Source: Candidatus Gallitreponema excrementavium (GTDB lineage Bacteria; Spirochaetota; Spirochaetia; Treponematales; Treponemataceae). From it: 64,000 bases of DNA. Shown here in pieces: positions 1-8,796 of this stretch. The position numbers were made by a program, and so were the translations under genes. Under the pieces are notes generated by a model. The model was not told where the DNA came from and searched no databases. It saw only the letters and a list, made by a program, of their open reading frames with translations. Numbering within the stretch: position 1 is the first letter of the stretch; every line of letters begins with the position of its first letter. The stretch covers positions 101,915 to 165,914 of the forward strand of contig JADIMM010000023.1 of assembly GCA_017694795.1 (NCBI GenBank), written 5' to 3'.

Positions 1-812
1 ACGAAAATCTGCTGCCCTTCAAGAAAAGGGATAACCCGTGTTCTTTCGGGTTTTACCATTCCCGGAATCAAAGTATCCGTTATTCTTCCTGTTTCCCTTA
101 GATTTACCAGTTTAACGGCTTCTACAACATAGGCTTCGTTTACAGGTCTTATGTTTAAAAGGCATATTGATTGTTTATAAAGTTCTGTTCCTGCAAATCT
201 CAATGCACAGGCCAGTTTGTATGCAACCCCGCAGCCTGATAAATCTCTAAATGGATAGGTTTCTTCTGGAATTTTAGGATCTAAGGTTGCCACCGCTCCG
301 GGAAGTTCTTCTCCGGCCTGGTGGTGATCCACAACAATTACATCGATGCCCAGTTCAGCTGCATGTTCTATTTCCTCTATATTGGTGATTCCACAGTCTA
401 CCGTAACAATCAGAGTGCCGTAATTTTCAGCAAATTCGTCAACAGCCTGATTGGTCAATCCGTAAGGTTCGTCTCCTTCAGGTATCCGCCATGTATAGTC
501 AATTCCCAGATCTTCAAATGTTTCGCAAAGAAGGGTTGTGCTGGTTATTCCGTCCACATCCCTGTCTCCGAAGATGAGGACTTTTTCTTTCTCTTCTGCA
601 GCCTGTAGAATCCTGTCAACTGCATCTTCCATTTCCTTGAATAAAAAAGGATTGTGTAAAAAACGGGGATCTTTTTCAAGAAAAAAAAGAATCTCACTGT
701 TTTTTGTGATTTGCCGTCTGGCCAAAATTGTTGCAACCAGAATGTCACACTGGTACTTTTTTGAAATAGCTCTTATTATATCCCTGTCTGCATCTCTCTT
801 TTTCCAGTTCAT
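1..812 (-). CDS. recJ: Single-stranded-DNA exonuclease RecJ (C-terminus beyond window)
   Basis: RecJ is the 5'-3' single-strand exonuclease used in RecF-pathway recombination and base-excision or mismatch repair. Reading down from the ATG at 812 the frame stays open to the window edge (about 270 residues), so only the N-terminal catalytic part is seen. Motif I of the DHH phosphoesterase superfamily is present as GDRDVDGITS (about residues 82-91), and the DHH motif itself as VDHHQ (about 161-165). Both supply metal-binding aspartates and histidines. It starts 12 bases after the stop of the pyrimidine-nucleoside phosphorylase gene and is the last visible gene of a minus-strand run hrpA-recO-pdp-recJ. 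The company of recO fits a recombination-repair role. The family call is secure; completeness cannot be judged. Confidence 0.93.
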   Translation of the reverse strand, partial: MNWKKRDADRDIIRAISKKYQCDILVATILARRQITKNSEILFFLEKDPRFLHNPFLFKEMEDAVDRILQAAEEKEKVLIFGDRDVDGITSTTLLCETFEDLGIDYTWRIPEGDEPYGLTNQAVDEFAENYGTLIVTVDCGITNIEEIEHAAELGIDVIVVDHHQAGEELPGAVATLDPKIPEETYPFRDLSGCGVAYKLACALRFAGTELYKQSICLLNIRPVNEAYVVEAVKLVNLRETGRITDTLIPGMVKPERTRVIPFLEGQQIF

Positions 813-823
813 GTTTTTTCCTT

Positions 824-2125
824 TTACATAATTATTTTATAAATCAAATTTTCCGGTTCGTTTTTTTTGCCGGATATATTTATACCGCCGGTTATTTGTT
901 TTACCCCTTCTTTAAGGGATTCCTCATTCTGACCGTAAATTTCAAGAATTTCTTCCCCCTGATTTACAAAATCCCCGGGCTTTTTCTTCATAATTATTCC
1001 TGCTGTAGGTGAAACCTTGTCTTCTGTTTTGTTTCGGCCAACTCCAAGGAAAACCCCGGCTTTTCCAAAACTCAGGGCATCGTATCCTGTAATCCAGCCT
1101 GTTTTTTCCGCCGTAACTTTTGTGCACCAGGGGCTTCTCATTTTGCCTTCCTGTTTAAGGAGCTGCTCCGGGTTGCCACCCTGGGATTCCACATTCCTTA
1201 GAAACCTGTTAAGAGGTTCCCCGGTGTTTACGGCTTTTCTGCATTTTTCAATCCCTTCCTGAATAGAGGAGGTTTTCCCCGAAAGGAGAAGCATGAGGGC
1301 TCCCAGGTTATAAGTAAGTTCCATTACGTCTTCCGGTCCTTTTCCTCTGAGACAGTCCAATGTTTCTTCTATTTCAAGAAAGTTTCCGATTTTATATCCT
1401 AAAGGCGTGTTCATATTGCTTATGATGGCTGCGGCTTTTTTGCCCATTGCCTTTGCAGTCCCTAAAAGGGATTCCGCCAAGGCAGTTGCAGCGTCCTTGG
1501 TTTTCATAAAGGCACCGGAACCCCATTTTACATCAAAAACCAGGGATTCAGCACCTTCTGCAATTTTTTTTGAAAGAATACTGGCTGTTATAAGGGGAAT
1601 TGATTCTACTGTACCTGTAACATCCCTCAAGGCATAAAGGAGCCTGTCCGCCGGTACTACAGACTCGCTCTGGCCTGTCATTGCGTATCCGTCCTTCTCC
1701 AGTATTCTCCTGAATTCTTCTGGAGAAAGGGAGGTTTTGTAACCTTCTATGGAGTCCAGCTTGTCCAATGTTCCTCCTGTGTATCCCAGTGCCCTTCCGC
1801 TCATCATCGGAACATAAACTCCCAGACTGGCAACAATCGGTGCCAGGGGGAGGGATATTTTATCACCAACACCGCCTGTAGAATGTTTGTCTGCCAAGGG
1901 GGTAATTCCATGTAAATTTATTACAGAGCCTGAACGGAGCATAGCCTCGGTGAGGATTCCGGTTTCTTCAAAGTCCATTCCCTTAAAAAACACCGCCATA
2001 AGCCAGGCCGAAATCTGGTAGTCCGGAATTTCATGTGCTACATAACCGTTAATCAGAAAATTTATCTCTTCACCGGTTAATTTCTCGCCGTTTCTTTTTT
2101 TTGTAATTATATCTGTTGCCCTCAT
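824..2125 (-). CDS. pdp: Pyrimidine-nucleoside phosphorylase
   Basis: Cytosolic enzyme of nucleoside salvage that cleaves uridine and thymidine or deoxyuridine with phosphate to the free base and (deoxy)ribose-1-phosphate. The N-terminus MRATDIITKKRNGE and the phosphate-binding KHSTGGVGDK signature (thymidine/pyrimidine-nucleoside phosphorylase family) are clear, followed by SGRALGYTGGTLDKL. From the ATG at 2125 the protein is 433 residues, the usual family length. An upstream in-frame ATG at 2173 would add 16 non-conserved residues and overlap recO, so I prefer 2125, which has a GGGGTGG ribosome-binding stretch just before it. It is cotranscribed with recO (upstream) and recJ (downstream). 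Thymidine phosphorylase (deoA) is the close alternative; sequence alone does not separate the substrates. Confidence 0.93.
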   Translation of the reverse strand: MRATDIITKKRNGEKLTGEEINFLINGYVAHEIPDYQISAWLMAVFFKGMDFEETGILTEAMLRSGSVINLHGITPLADKHSTGGVGDKISLPLAPIVASLGVYVPMMSGRALGYTGGTLDKLDSIEGYKTSLSPEEFRRILEKDGYAMTGQSESVVPADRLLYALRDVTGTVESIPLITASILSKKIAEGAESLVFDVKWGSGAFMKTKDAATALAESLLGTAKAMGKKAAAIISNMNTPLGYKIGNFLEIEETLDCLRGKGPEDVMELTYNLGALMLLLSGKTSSIQEGIEKCRKAVNTGEPLNRFLRNVESQGGNPEQLLKQEGKMRSPWCTKVTAEKTGWITGYDALSFGKAGVFLGVGRNKTEDKVSPTAGIIMKKKPGDFVNQGEEILEIYGQNEESLKEGVKQITGGINISGKKNEPENLIYKIIM

Positions 2126-2156
2126 TGCCACCCCGCGTTTTAGTTTTTGTTTATCT

Positions 2157-2942
2157 TTAAAGCATACCGCCAATGGAAACTAATGTTTTTAATTTTGCCG
2201 GTGATACTTTCTGAATCATTGAAAAAATAATTTTTTTTAGAATTTCAAAATCTTTTTCAGGTAGTCTCAGTTTTTGAGTTGCTTTCATTGTTTCTGTATT
2301 TATACTGTTCAAAAAATTCCACACCGGTTCCGGAAGTGCTATGTAATAGTCCCCAAAATGTATTCCATCAGGATTATTAAAGTTTGTGCAATCCTGACAG
2401 ACAAAGGTATTTTCTAGTATATAGTAATACATTTTTTCATTATCGTCTGTACTTTTTATGCTGTTGCATACAGAACATTTGTCAACATATGGGAGGGTTC
2501 CTAAAAGTTTCATGTATCTCCATAAAAACCGTAAAAGGGCATACCTTGTTCCTTCTTCTGATGAGATTTCTATCCCGTCAAGGAATCCCTCCAGAAGAAA
2601 ATAAGTTTTATCAAAGTCGCTGCCGCCTCCCAGGGTGGTAATAACCGTTTCAAAGGCAAGACTTGCGGCCATGGTCTTTACGAGATTTTCCCGTATACCG
2701 CTGTGGAATTTATCCGGGAAAAAATCTGTTATCTTGACAATACCTTTTACCCCGTCCCGGTAAATCCAAAGTCTTCCGCAATGAAAGGGAACAGTAAGGG
2801 ATTTTAGCCTGCTCTTGGGGCCACCGAAAAGCAAGGCTTTTTGAACCCCTTCGTCCCTGCTGAAAAATATTACATTCCGGTTACCGCCTCCGGTATCTTT
2901 TACAGAAAGAATTACAGCCTGGTGTTCAAAATTCCTTTTCAT
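2157..2942 (-). CDS. recO: DNA repair protein RecO
   Basis: RecO loads RecA on SSB-coated single strands together with RecR and anneals SSB-coated DNA. The 261-residue protein shows the expected N-terminal OB-fold region (AVILSVKDTGGGNRNVIFFS) and, in the C-terminal half, a four-cysteine zinc site (CSVC at about 153-156 and CQDC at about 175-178) typical of many RecO proteins. It begins 9 bases after the stop of the hrpA-like gene and overlaps only the discarded long start of pdp, so these genes are one transcription unit. There is only a weak ribosome-binding site (AGG), consistent with translational coupling. Confidence 0.88.
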   Translation of the reverse strand: MKRNFEHQAVILSVKDTGGGNRNVIFFSRDEGVQKALLFGGPKSRLKSLTVPFHCGRLWIYRDGVKGIVKITDFFPDKFHSGIRENLVKTMAASLAFETVITTLGGGSDFDKTYFLLEGFLDGIEISSEEGTRYALLRFLWRYMKLLGTLPYVDKCSVCNSIKSTDDNEKMYYYILENTFVCQDCTNFNNPDGIHFGDYYIALPEPVWNFLNSINTETMKATQKLRLPEKDFEILKKIIFSMIQKVSPAKLKTLVSIGGML

Positions 2943-2951
2943 TCGTAAAAC

Positions 2952-5567
2952 CTAACCGGAGTAATAGGAATTTAAACGGGAAAAGATTTCCCCGATTTTT
3001 GTTTTTTCTTTTACGGTAAGACTTTCTGACCATTTGTCATTTATCAGGCTGATACTGGCCAGGCTTTCATAAAGAACGGTATTAAAGTCTCTTGAAATTT
3101 TAAACCAGAAGTTTTCCTGTCCGTCATTAAATAAACCTGCAAACCCCAATTGTTTCTTTTTGGTTTTCATCGGGAAAACCCAAAGCAGTAAATCCAGGCT
3201 TTTAAAAATGTCATCTTTATCTTTAGGGAAAATGTAATTTGCTTTGGGAAGAATTTTTTTATCAAGTGATATTTTCCCTATGAATGGAATTACATGAAAA
3301 ATGTGGGCCAGTTTTTCCCCGGAACAAAGAGTATAGCCTTTCCATATAATTTCCCCCGTTAATTTATCCTTAAAATTTGGAGGAAGGTTACCGGAAATTT
3401 CGTTTTTTTCCAGTTCTTCTGCCAGGACCGGGAGTTTTTCATAAGGTATTTTTAATATTTTTCTTCCCTTGATTTTTTCTATGCGGAAAGCCTGGCTGCC
3501 TATTTTAACGGAATTAACGGATTGAAACTCTTTTGTTTTTCCTGTTAATGTTTTCTTTCCTTTAGGTTCAAAGGAATGCCCTCCGTGGAGAAGGGAAGGT
3601 GCCAGCTTTTCCATGGTCTTTTTGCTTAACGGGGAAACCGACATGGCATACATTTTTGAAGTCTTTACGATTTCTCCTGCAACAATAAAGTCAGGTGTCT
3701 CCCTGAACATTCCTGAACCGGGGTGAATCTGGATTTTTTCGGCTGTCATGGTTCTGTAATCATTTTTCCCGTCTCTTACACAAACAAACTGGAGCATTCC
3801 CCTTGCAATGCAGTACAAAAAATCTTCCTGGGAACCGCCTCCGGTTATTGGGATTCCCATTTCTGAGACAATCATTTCCAGCTGTTCTTTTATATTCAGG
3901 ATTTCAGCCATTACCCTCTCGTCAAGAAAATATTTTTTACAGAATTTTGCAGTGTCCTGTCTGCCTGTTCTTGCCTCGGTATATTTTTTCAACAGAATAA
4001 TAAAACCATAAAAATCACCTTCAGGACCTCTGAATACACGGTGGGCATTTCTGGCTTCCATTTCCTGCCCGTCAGGAAAAAGAAACGGGGACTGGGCAGA
4101 TAAAAAGGCTGCAGCGGTAATTACTTCTTCAATAACCTGGGGATATTCAAGAATTGCCGCCACTATCATACGGGACTGCCTTGGAAGCAGGGGAAATTGT
4201 GCCATCATTTCACCTATTTTGGACAACCTGTTTTCCGGGGTAAGGGCTTCCAGCAGATTCAGTGTTTTTACTGCACCTTTAAGACCTTCCCTATTTGGAG
4301 GGCTGATAAAGTCAAAACTTTCAAAATCAGTTATTTCAAGTTCTGCCATCCTTAACACAACTTCCGAAAGGTCAGTCCTGTAAATTTCCTCAGTAGTGTA
4401 AAGAGGTCTGGATTCAAAGTCTTCCCTGGTGTAGAGCCGGTAACAGATACCTTCCCTTGTCCGGCCTGCACGTCCCCTCCGTTGGTTGCAGGAAGCTTTT
4501 GATACCGGCATTTCCAAAAGACTGGAAGTGTAGGTTTTAGGATTGTAATAGTTCAATTTTGCAAGTCCGGAATCAATTACAGTGGTTATTCCGTCTATAG
4601 TTATGCTCGTTTCTGCAATATTTGTCGCAACAACAACTTTCCGTCTTCCAAAGGGAGGTTGGTCAAAAACCTTTTCCTGTTCTTCCTTTCCCAGTCTTCC
4701 GTACAGCGGTACAAGATGAATTTTTTTTGAGAAACTGGCTGTGGATAGCATATCAATGCAATTTTTTATAAGTTTTTCGCCGGGAAGAAAAATCAGGACA
4801 TCTCCGGTTTCTTTTGACGAGCTTATTCTATCCATGATTGAATTAATCTTAAAAAGAAGGGCTTCCTCCCATTCCTGGGCATTCTGTTTTATGTTCCTGA
4901 AATTTGCTGCTTTAAATTCCTTGGATTTGAGATTTTCCCTTAGTTTTATATTCCGTTCAGGTTCGTCATAAATAATCGAAACGGGGAAAGATACAGCATC
5001 TATCTTAACTACCGGACAGTCATCAAAATATATTGAAAACAAGGCTGTATTTATCGTTGCAGAAGAGACTATGACTTTAAAGTCTTTTCTTTCCTGAAGG
5101 ACTCTCTTTAACAGTCCCAGTATAAAGTCTATGTTCAGGCTCCTCTCGTGGGCTTCGTCAACCATAATTACAGAATATTTTGAAAGGTAGGGATCCAGCT
5201 TCATTTCCTGAAGAAGGATTCCGTCTGTCATTATTTTTATCTTTGTAGAAATGTCGGTATTATCTTCAAAGCGGATTTTGTATGCTGCCAGACGTCCTGT
5301 GGAATTCTGTTCTCCCTTTTCTGCTTTTATGGTGGAGTCAAGCTGTTTGTTTATATACTCCGTAACAGACAGGGCTGCAATTCTTCTCGGCTGTGTAACT
5401 CCGATTACCCCGTTTTCAGAGTATCCTGCCTCATGGAGAATCAGGGGAAGTTGGGTTGTCTTTCCTGATCCGGTAGGGCTTTCTATTACTATAACCTGGT
5501 GCAGCTTGAGCATCTCCAGGATTCTTTCTTTTTGCTGGTATACCGGTAAGTTTGCAGGGTTTAACAT
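2952..5567 (-). CDS. hrpA: DEAH-box ATP-dependent helicase, HrpA-like
   Basis: 871-residue superfamily-2 helicase, probably acting on RNA. Motif I GSGKTT (33-38), motif II DEAH (about 137-140), motif III SAT, and motif VI QRRGRAGR (about 365-372) are all intact, followed by a helicase-associated (HA2) region and an OB-fold region (about 590-680). It is shorter than the roughly 1300-residue enterobacterial HrpA and a little longer than HrpB. The HA2/OB arrangement makes it HrpA/DHX-like, but the exact subfamily is open. It heads the operon with recO, pdp and recJ. The ATG at 5567 lies 6 bases after a perfect TATAAT box with no Shine-Dalgarno, so the message is probably leaderless. Confidence 0.85.
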   Translation of the reverse strand: MLNPANLPVYQQKERILEMLKLHQVIVIESPTGSGKTTQLPLILHEAGYSENGVIGVTQPRRIAALSVTEYINKQLDSTIKAEKGEQNSTGRLAAYKIRFEDNTDISTKIKIMTDGILLQEMKLDPYLSKYSVIMVDEAHERSLNIDFILGLLKRVLQERKDFKVIVSSATINTALFSIYFDDCPVVKIDAVSFPVSIIYDEPERNIKLRENLKSKEFKAANFRNIKQNAQEWEEALLFKINSIMDRISSSKETGDVLIFLPGEKLIKNCIDMLSTASFSKKIHLVPLYGRLGKEEQEKVFDQPPFGRRKVVVATNIAETSITIDGITTVIDSGLAKLNYYNPKTYTSSLLEMPVSKASCNQRRGRAGRTREGICYRLYTREDFESRPLYTTEEIYRTDLSEVVLRMAELEITDFESFDFISPPNREGLKGAVKTLNLLEALTPENRLSKIGEMMAQFPLLPRQSRMIVAAILEYPQVIEEVITAAAFLSAQSPFLFPDGQEMEARNAHRVFRGPEGDFYGFIILLKKYTEARTGRQDTAKFCKKYFLDERVMAEILNIKEQLEMIVSEMGIPITGGGSQEDFLYCIARGMLQFVCVRDGKNDYRTMTAEKIQIHPGSGMFRETPDFIVAGEIVKTSKMYAMSVSPLSKKTMEKLAPSLLHGGHSFEPKGKKTLTGKTKEFQSVNSVKIGSQAFRIEKIKGRKILKIPYEKLPVLAEELEKNEISGNLPPNFKDKLTGEIIWKGYTLCSGEKLAHIFHVIPFIGKISLDKKILPKANYIFPKDKDDIFKSLDLLLWVFPMKTKKKQLGFAGLFNDGQENFWFKISRDFNTVLYESLASISLINDKWSESLTVKEKTKIGEIFSRLNSYYSG

Positions 5568-5573
5568 AAGGTG

Positions 5574-5602
5574 ATTATAACCTTTATAATTACAAAACTC
5601 AA
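5574..5602 (-). promoter_or_regulatory. Sigma-70 promoter of hrpA-like gene, leaderless arrangement
   Basis: Reading the minus strand, TTGAGT (5602-5597), a 17-base spacer and TATAAT (5579-5574) are followed after 6 bases by the ATG at 5567. Transcription starting about 7 bases after the -10 box would begin at the start codon. No purine-rich ribosome-binding site is present between the box and the ATG. Confidence 0.75.
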
Positions 5603-5690
5603 GTTAAAGGCAAACTCAAGGAAAAATACAGGAGAATTGGAAGCCGCCTTTTGGTAATAAAGCCGGAATAAGTATGAACAGTAAAGTTTT

Positions 5691-6863
5691 TTAGTTCTGG
5701 ATTTTTTCCCAGGGAAAAAGTTCTCCAAACTGGTCTTTCATTAAATTGAATCTGTCTTTATAGTATGGTTTCCATAAGTCATCCTGGGATTCTATAAATT
5801 CCTCTGTAAAGTGGTGCAGGGTGATTTCCCCGGATGAGTAATCCACCTTTGTCGTAATCAAAATAGGGTTTACATTTATATGAATTCCTGAATACTCCGG
5901 TGTTTTTTCAATTTCAGCCTGTAAAATAAGGGAATCCCCTGTATATTCCCTGGGAGCTCCGGGGTCGGAAAGTTTTGCTTTGTAACGCTGTCCCGAAATA
6001 AAGTTTCCCATGGAATACATTATCAGGGCTTGTCCGGTTCTGTCCCGGAGCTGGTATATTTCCCACTCTTGGGCTACATGGGGATGATGGGCCCAGATAA
6101 TGTCGGCTCCGCAATCAGCAAGTTTCCTGAAGTATTCCTTTCTGGATTCCTTTACTTCCCGCACATATTCTGGTTCGCTAATATGAATGGCAGTAACGAG
6201 TAAGTCCGGCTGGATTTCTTCTTTCACCGCCTTAATCTTTTCTGCAAATTCCTCCCTCATGGTTTCGGTGTAATCATAGTACTGGACTTTTAACCTTGCA
6301 TTGCTGTAATTGTTTAAAAGTTCCGTTACTGAAAGAAAGGCAATTTTCATGCCGTTTTTGTAAAAAACAGAAATTTTAAAGCCGTCAAAATAATTTTCTT
6401 TTATCCCATTGTATATAATGTTTCTTGGAGGAATATTTTTAAGATATTTATCCCTTATGGCGTTCATGGCACTGTTGGTTCTGGCGATTCCACCGCTTCC
6501 CTTATCGATTGTATGATTATTTGACAGTGAAAAAACGTCAAAACCTGCATCGATAAGGGCTTCTACATAAGGTGTATTTACATTGAAAGCCGGAAAGGTT
6601 GAATAGGGCTGTGTATCGTCTACAGGAAATTCAAGGTTTCCGAAACTTAAATCATCTTGAAGAAGAAAGTGGCTTATATTTTCGTACATTTTTCCAAAGT
6701 CTTTCAACCTGAAATTTACATCATGGGCCATAATATCACCGGTAAAGGAAATCAACAGCCTGGTATTTCCGGAAGCCCTGGTATCGGTTCCATCCCTGGT
6801 TTTTAAACTACAGCCAATCAGGATAAGCAGAAAAAAAATCGTTAAACAGATCCGGTTTTTCAT
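5691..6863 (-). CDS. CapA-family lipoprotein (poly-gamma-glutamate capsule-type)
   Basis: Member of the CapA / poly-gamma-glutamate biosynthesis family, which has a metallophosphatase-like fold; its biochemical activity is poorly defined. The mature part shows SFTGDIMAHD near the N-terminus, the SNNHTIDKG motif, and WAHHPHV later, the conserved metal-site blocks of the family. Starting at the ATG at 6863 the protein (390 residues) begins with Lys-Asn-Arg, a hydrophobic run and the lipobox LIGC, so it should be a lipid-anchored exported protein. The in-frame ATG at 6872 overlaps the TATAAT -10 box (6876-6871) and is probably not used; the one at 6935 would destroy the signal peptide. No capB or capC partner is nearby. 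It is divergent from the ABC importer genes, and linkage to them is not implied. Confidence 0.82.
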   Translation of the reverse strand: MKNRICLTIFFLLILIGCSLKTRDGTDTRASGNTRLLISFTGDIMAHDVNFRLKDFGKMYENISHFLLQDDLSFGNLEFPVDDTQPYSTFPAFNVNTPYVEALIDAGFDVFSLSNNHTIDKGSGGIARTNSAMNAIRDKYLKNIPPRNIIYNGIKENYFDGFKISVFYKNGMKIAFLSVTELLNNYSNARLKVQYYDYTETMREEFAEKIKAVKEEIQPDLLVTAIHISEPEYVREVKESRKEYFRKLADCGADIIWAHHPHVAQEWEIYQLRDRTGQALIMYSMGNFISGQRYKAKLSDPGAPREYTGDSLILQAEIEKTPEYSGIHINVNPILITTKVDYSSGEITLHHFTEEFIESQDDLWKPYYKDRFNLMKDQFGELFPWEKIQN

Positions 6864-6870
6864 GTTATTC

Positions 6871-6876
6871 ATTATA
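6871..6876 (-). promoter_or_regulatory. -10 box immediately upstream of CapA-like gene
   Basis: A consensus TATAAT (minus strand 6876-6871) ends 7 bases before the ATG at 6863. I see no convincing -35 element at the right distance. If used, it gives a transcript starting at or within a base of the ATG, and it decides the start in favour of 6863. Confidence 0.5.
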
Positions 6877-6974
6877 GCATCATTTTGATTAAAGATACTC
6901 TTTTTTTTATCCGGTAAATAATATATTCTGAACACGAAATGAATTTCCGGAATCTTGCTCCGGAGGAGGTTAAA

Positions 6975-7949
6975 ATGCGTTTTTTTTGCTTTGTTTTTTC
7001 CATTCTCTTTCTGATTTCATGTTCAGGTAAAGAAAACTCCGGAGAAAAAATCAATTTCGGTGTTTTAAAGGGGCCTTCTGCTTTGGCTTTTGCCGGTGCC
7101 ATGACGGATGAATATATTTCCAGAATGCCTGTTCCGGTGGATTATAGTGTTTATACTGCACCGGATATGCTGATTCCTCTTTTGGTAAAGGGGGATTTGG
7201 ACGGATGTATTCTACCTGTAAATGTGGCTGCAACCCTATATAACAGAAATCCCTCCCTGGTTAAGGTCTGGGGAATCTGCGGAAACGGAATGTTATCTGT
7301 TGTTACTACCGATCCGGAAATTAATACTCTTGAAGATCTGGAAGGAAATAAAATCAATATAGGTGGAATGGGGGCAACTCCGGAGTATCTTTTTAAGTAT
7401 CTGCTGTTAAAAAACGGTATTAAAAATGATTCCGTTGAGACAGATTATTCCCTGGCTCCTTCTGAAATTGTCCCTGCCATGGCTGGCGGGCTTTTAAAGA
7501 CGGCACTTCTTCCCGAACCCTTTACAACACTTGCATTGGAAAAGGTTGATGGTTCTAGAATTCCTTTTTCTGTCGGACAGCTTTATTCACATGCTTCCGG
7601 ATTTGAAAATTACCCGATGACAGTGATTGTTTTTAGGGGGGATTTTGTGAAAGAAAATAAATCTTTAATCGCCGGTTTTATAAAAGTGTGGGAGGAATCC
7701 TTGGCATGGACTTTGGATAATCCGGGGAAAGCTGCCGAGAAAGCTGAAACTCTAGGATTGGGACTTACTAAAGCGGTAGCTGAAAAGGCAATTCCAAAAG
7801 CTAATTTGGTCCACATTCCTTCAGGAGAATATCCAGCCGGTATTGAAGGAAAGCAAAGTATTGATTATCTATTGGGGCTTTTCCATTCTTTTGCCCCTGA
7901 GTCCATAGGGGGAGGTGTACCCGGTGAAGATTTTTACATCCGGTTCTGA
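6975..7949 (+). CDS. ABC transporter substrate-binding lipoprotein, NMT1/SsuA-like
   Basis: Periplasmic ligand-binding lipoprotein of an ABC importer. The ATG at 6975 is preceded by an excellent GGAGGAGG ribosome-binding site; the earlier ATG at 6939 lacks one. The 324-residue product has a signal peptide ending in the lipobox LISC. The body (INFGVLKGPSALAF, VPVDYSVYTAPDMLIPLLVKGDLDG, LEDLEGNKINIGG) is typical of the NMT1/THI5-like and aliphatic-sulfonate/taurine binding proteins. The two following genes are the matching permease and ATPase. The ligand (sulfonate, nitrate, thiamine precursor or other) cannot be told from sequence; I see no TPP riboswitch upstream. Confidence 0.88.
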   Translation: MRFFCFVFSILFLISCSGKENSGEKINFGVLKGPSALAFAGAMTDEYISRMPVPVDYSVYTAPDMLIPLLVKGDLDGCILPVNVAATLYNRNPSLVKVWGICGNGMLSVVTTDPEINTLEDLEGNKINIGGMGATPEYLFKYLLLKNGIKNDSVETDYSLAPSEIVPAMAGGLLKTALLPEPFTTLALEKVDGSRIPFSVGQLYSHASGFENYPMTVIVFRGDFVKENKSLIAGFIKVWEESLAWTLDNPGKAAEKAETLGLGLTKAVAEKAIPKANLVHIPSGEYPAGIEGKQSIDYLLGLFHSFAPESIGGGVPGEDFYIRF

Positions 7950-8757
7950 AACAGGTTCTGTTGACAAGGGACAGGAAGATGTTGCCAAAAAAGAATCCGG
8001 ATTTTACAAAAAAATCATTGTTAAAATTTCAGGAGGGCTTTTCTTCCTTCTAGTGTGGTATCTCCTTTCCTGTTTTGATGATTCGGCCCTTATTCTGCCT
8101 TCACCGTTACGGGTGTTAAGGGATTTTTTTGTAATGGTTTTTTCCAGTGATTTTTGGAGTGATTGCGGGTTTTCTTTTTTGAGATGCTTTTCCGCGTTTT
8201 TAATTTCAGCCTTTTTTGCATTTATTGCCGGCCTGTGGTGGGGGCTGTATCCTTTTTGGCGGGATTTTTTTTCCTTTTTTCTTAATGTGATTAAATCCAC
8301 ACCTGTTATCGCCTTGATACTTTTGTCCGTTTTCTGGTTTGGAGCCGGTTTTGTTCCGGTTTTTGCAGGTTTTCTTATGAGTTTTCCTGTTATAACCGAA
8401 GCCATTATTGGGGCCTTGGATAAATTTCCGTTAAACATGGTGGAGGTGTGCAGGGAATTCCGATTAAATGGTTTTTCCAGACTTTTTAAGGTTTATATTC
8501 CTTACATTACCCTGCCTTTTTTAAATGCCGCAAATACATCTTTAGGAATAGTATGGAAGGTTGTAGTTGCCGGTGAGGTGATAAGTATTCCCGGCAGGGG
8601 GTTGGGTGCATCCCTTGTAGAATCAAAAAATCAGATAGATATTTCCGGTGTGTTTTCTTCAGCATTGGCCGTGGTGGTTTTCTGTTGGATTACTGCCGGG
8701 CTTTTTTCGGTATTGATTAAAAGATTTAAGCCGGAAAAATATGTTTTTCCCGGATAA
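7924..8757 (+). CDS. ABC transporter permease, SsuC/TauC-like
   Basis: Inner-membrane permease of about 277 residues with several hydrophobic segments and the binding-protein-dependent transport (EAA-loop) region at roughly 190-215 (MVEVCREFRLNGFSRLFKVY, then IPYITLPFLNA). It overlaps the end of the binding-protein gene by about 26 bases. The frame is open from a GTG at 7915, but the ribosome-binding stretch GGGGAGG (7909-7915) is correctly spaced for the second GTG at 7924, so I use that start. Its N-terminus (about 30 polar residues before the first membrane segment) is longer than usual for SsuC. Confidence 0.88.
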   Translation: MKIFTSGSETGSVDKGQEDVAKKESGFYKKIIVKISGGLFFLLVWYLLSCFDDSALILPSPLRVLRDFFVMVFSSDFWSDCGFSFLRCFSAFLISAFFAFIAGLWWGLYPFWRDFFSFFLNVIKSTPVIALILLSVFWFGAGFVPVFAGFLMSFPVITEAIIGALDKFPLNMVEVCREFRLNGFSRLFKVYIPYITLPFLNAANTSLGIVWKVVVAGEVISIPGRGLGASLVESKNQIDISGVFSSALAVVVFCWITAGLFSVLIKRFKPEKYVFPG

Positions 8758-8796
8758 GCCGGGCTAAAAAAATGACCTGCACAGAGGAACATAAAA

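Noticed and set aside
6864..6975. TPP riboswitch for the NMT1/THI5-like importer
   Set aside because: The gap is only about 100 bases, most of it promoter, and none of the conserved THI-box blocks is present.
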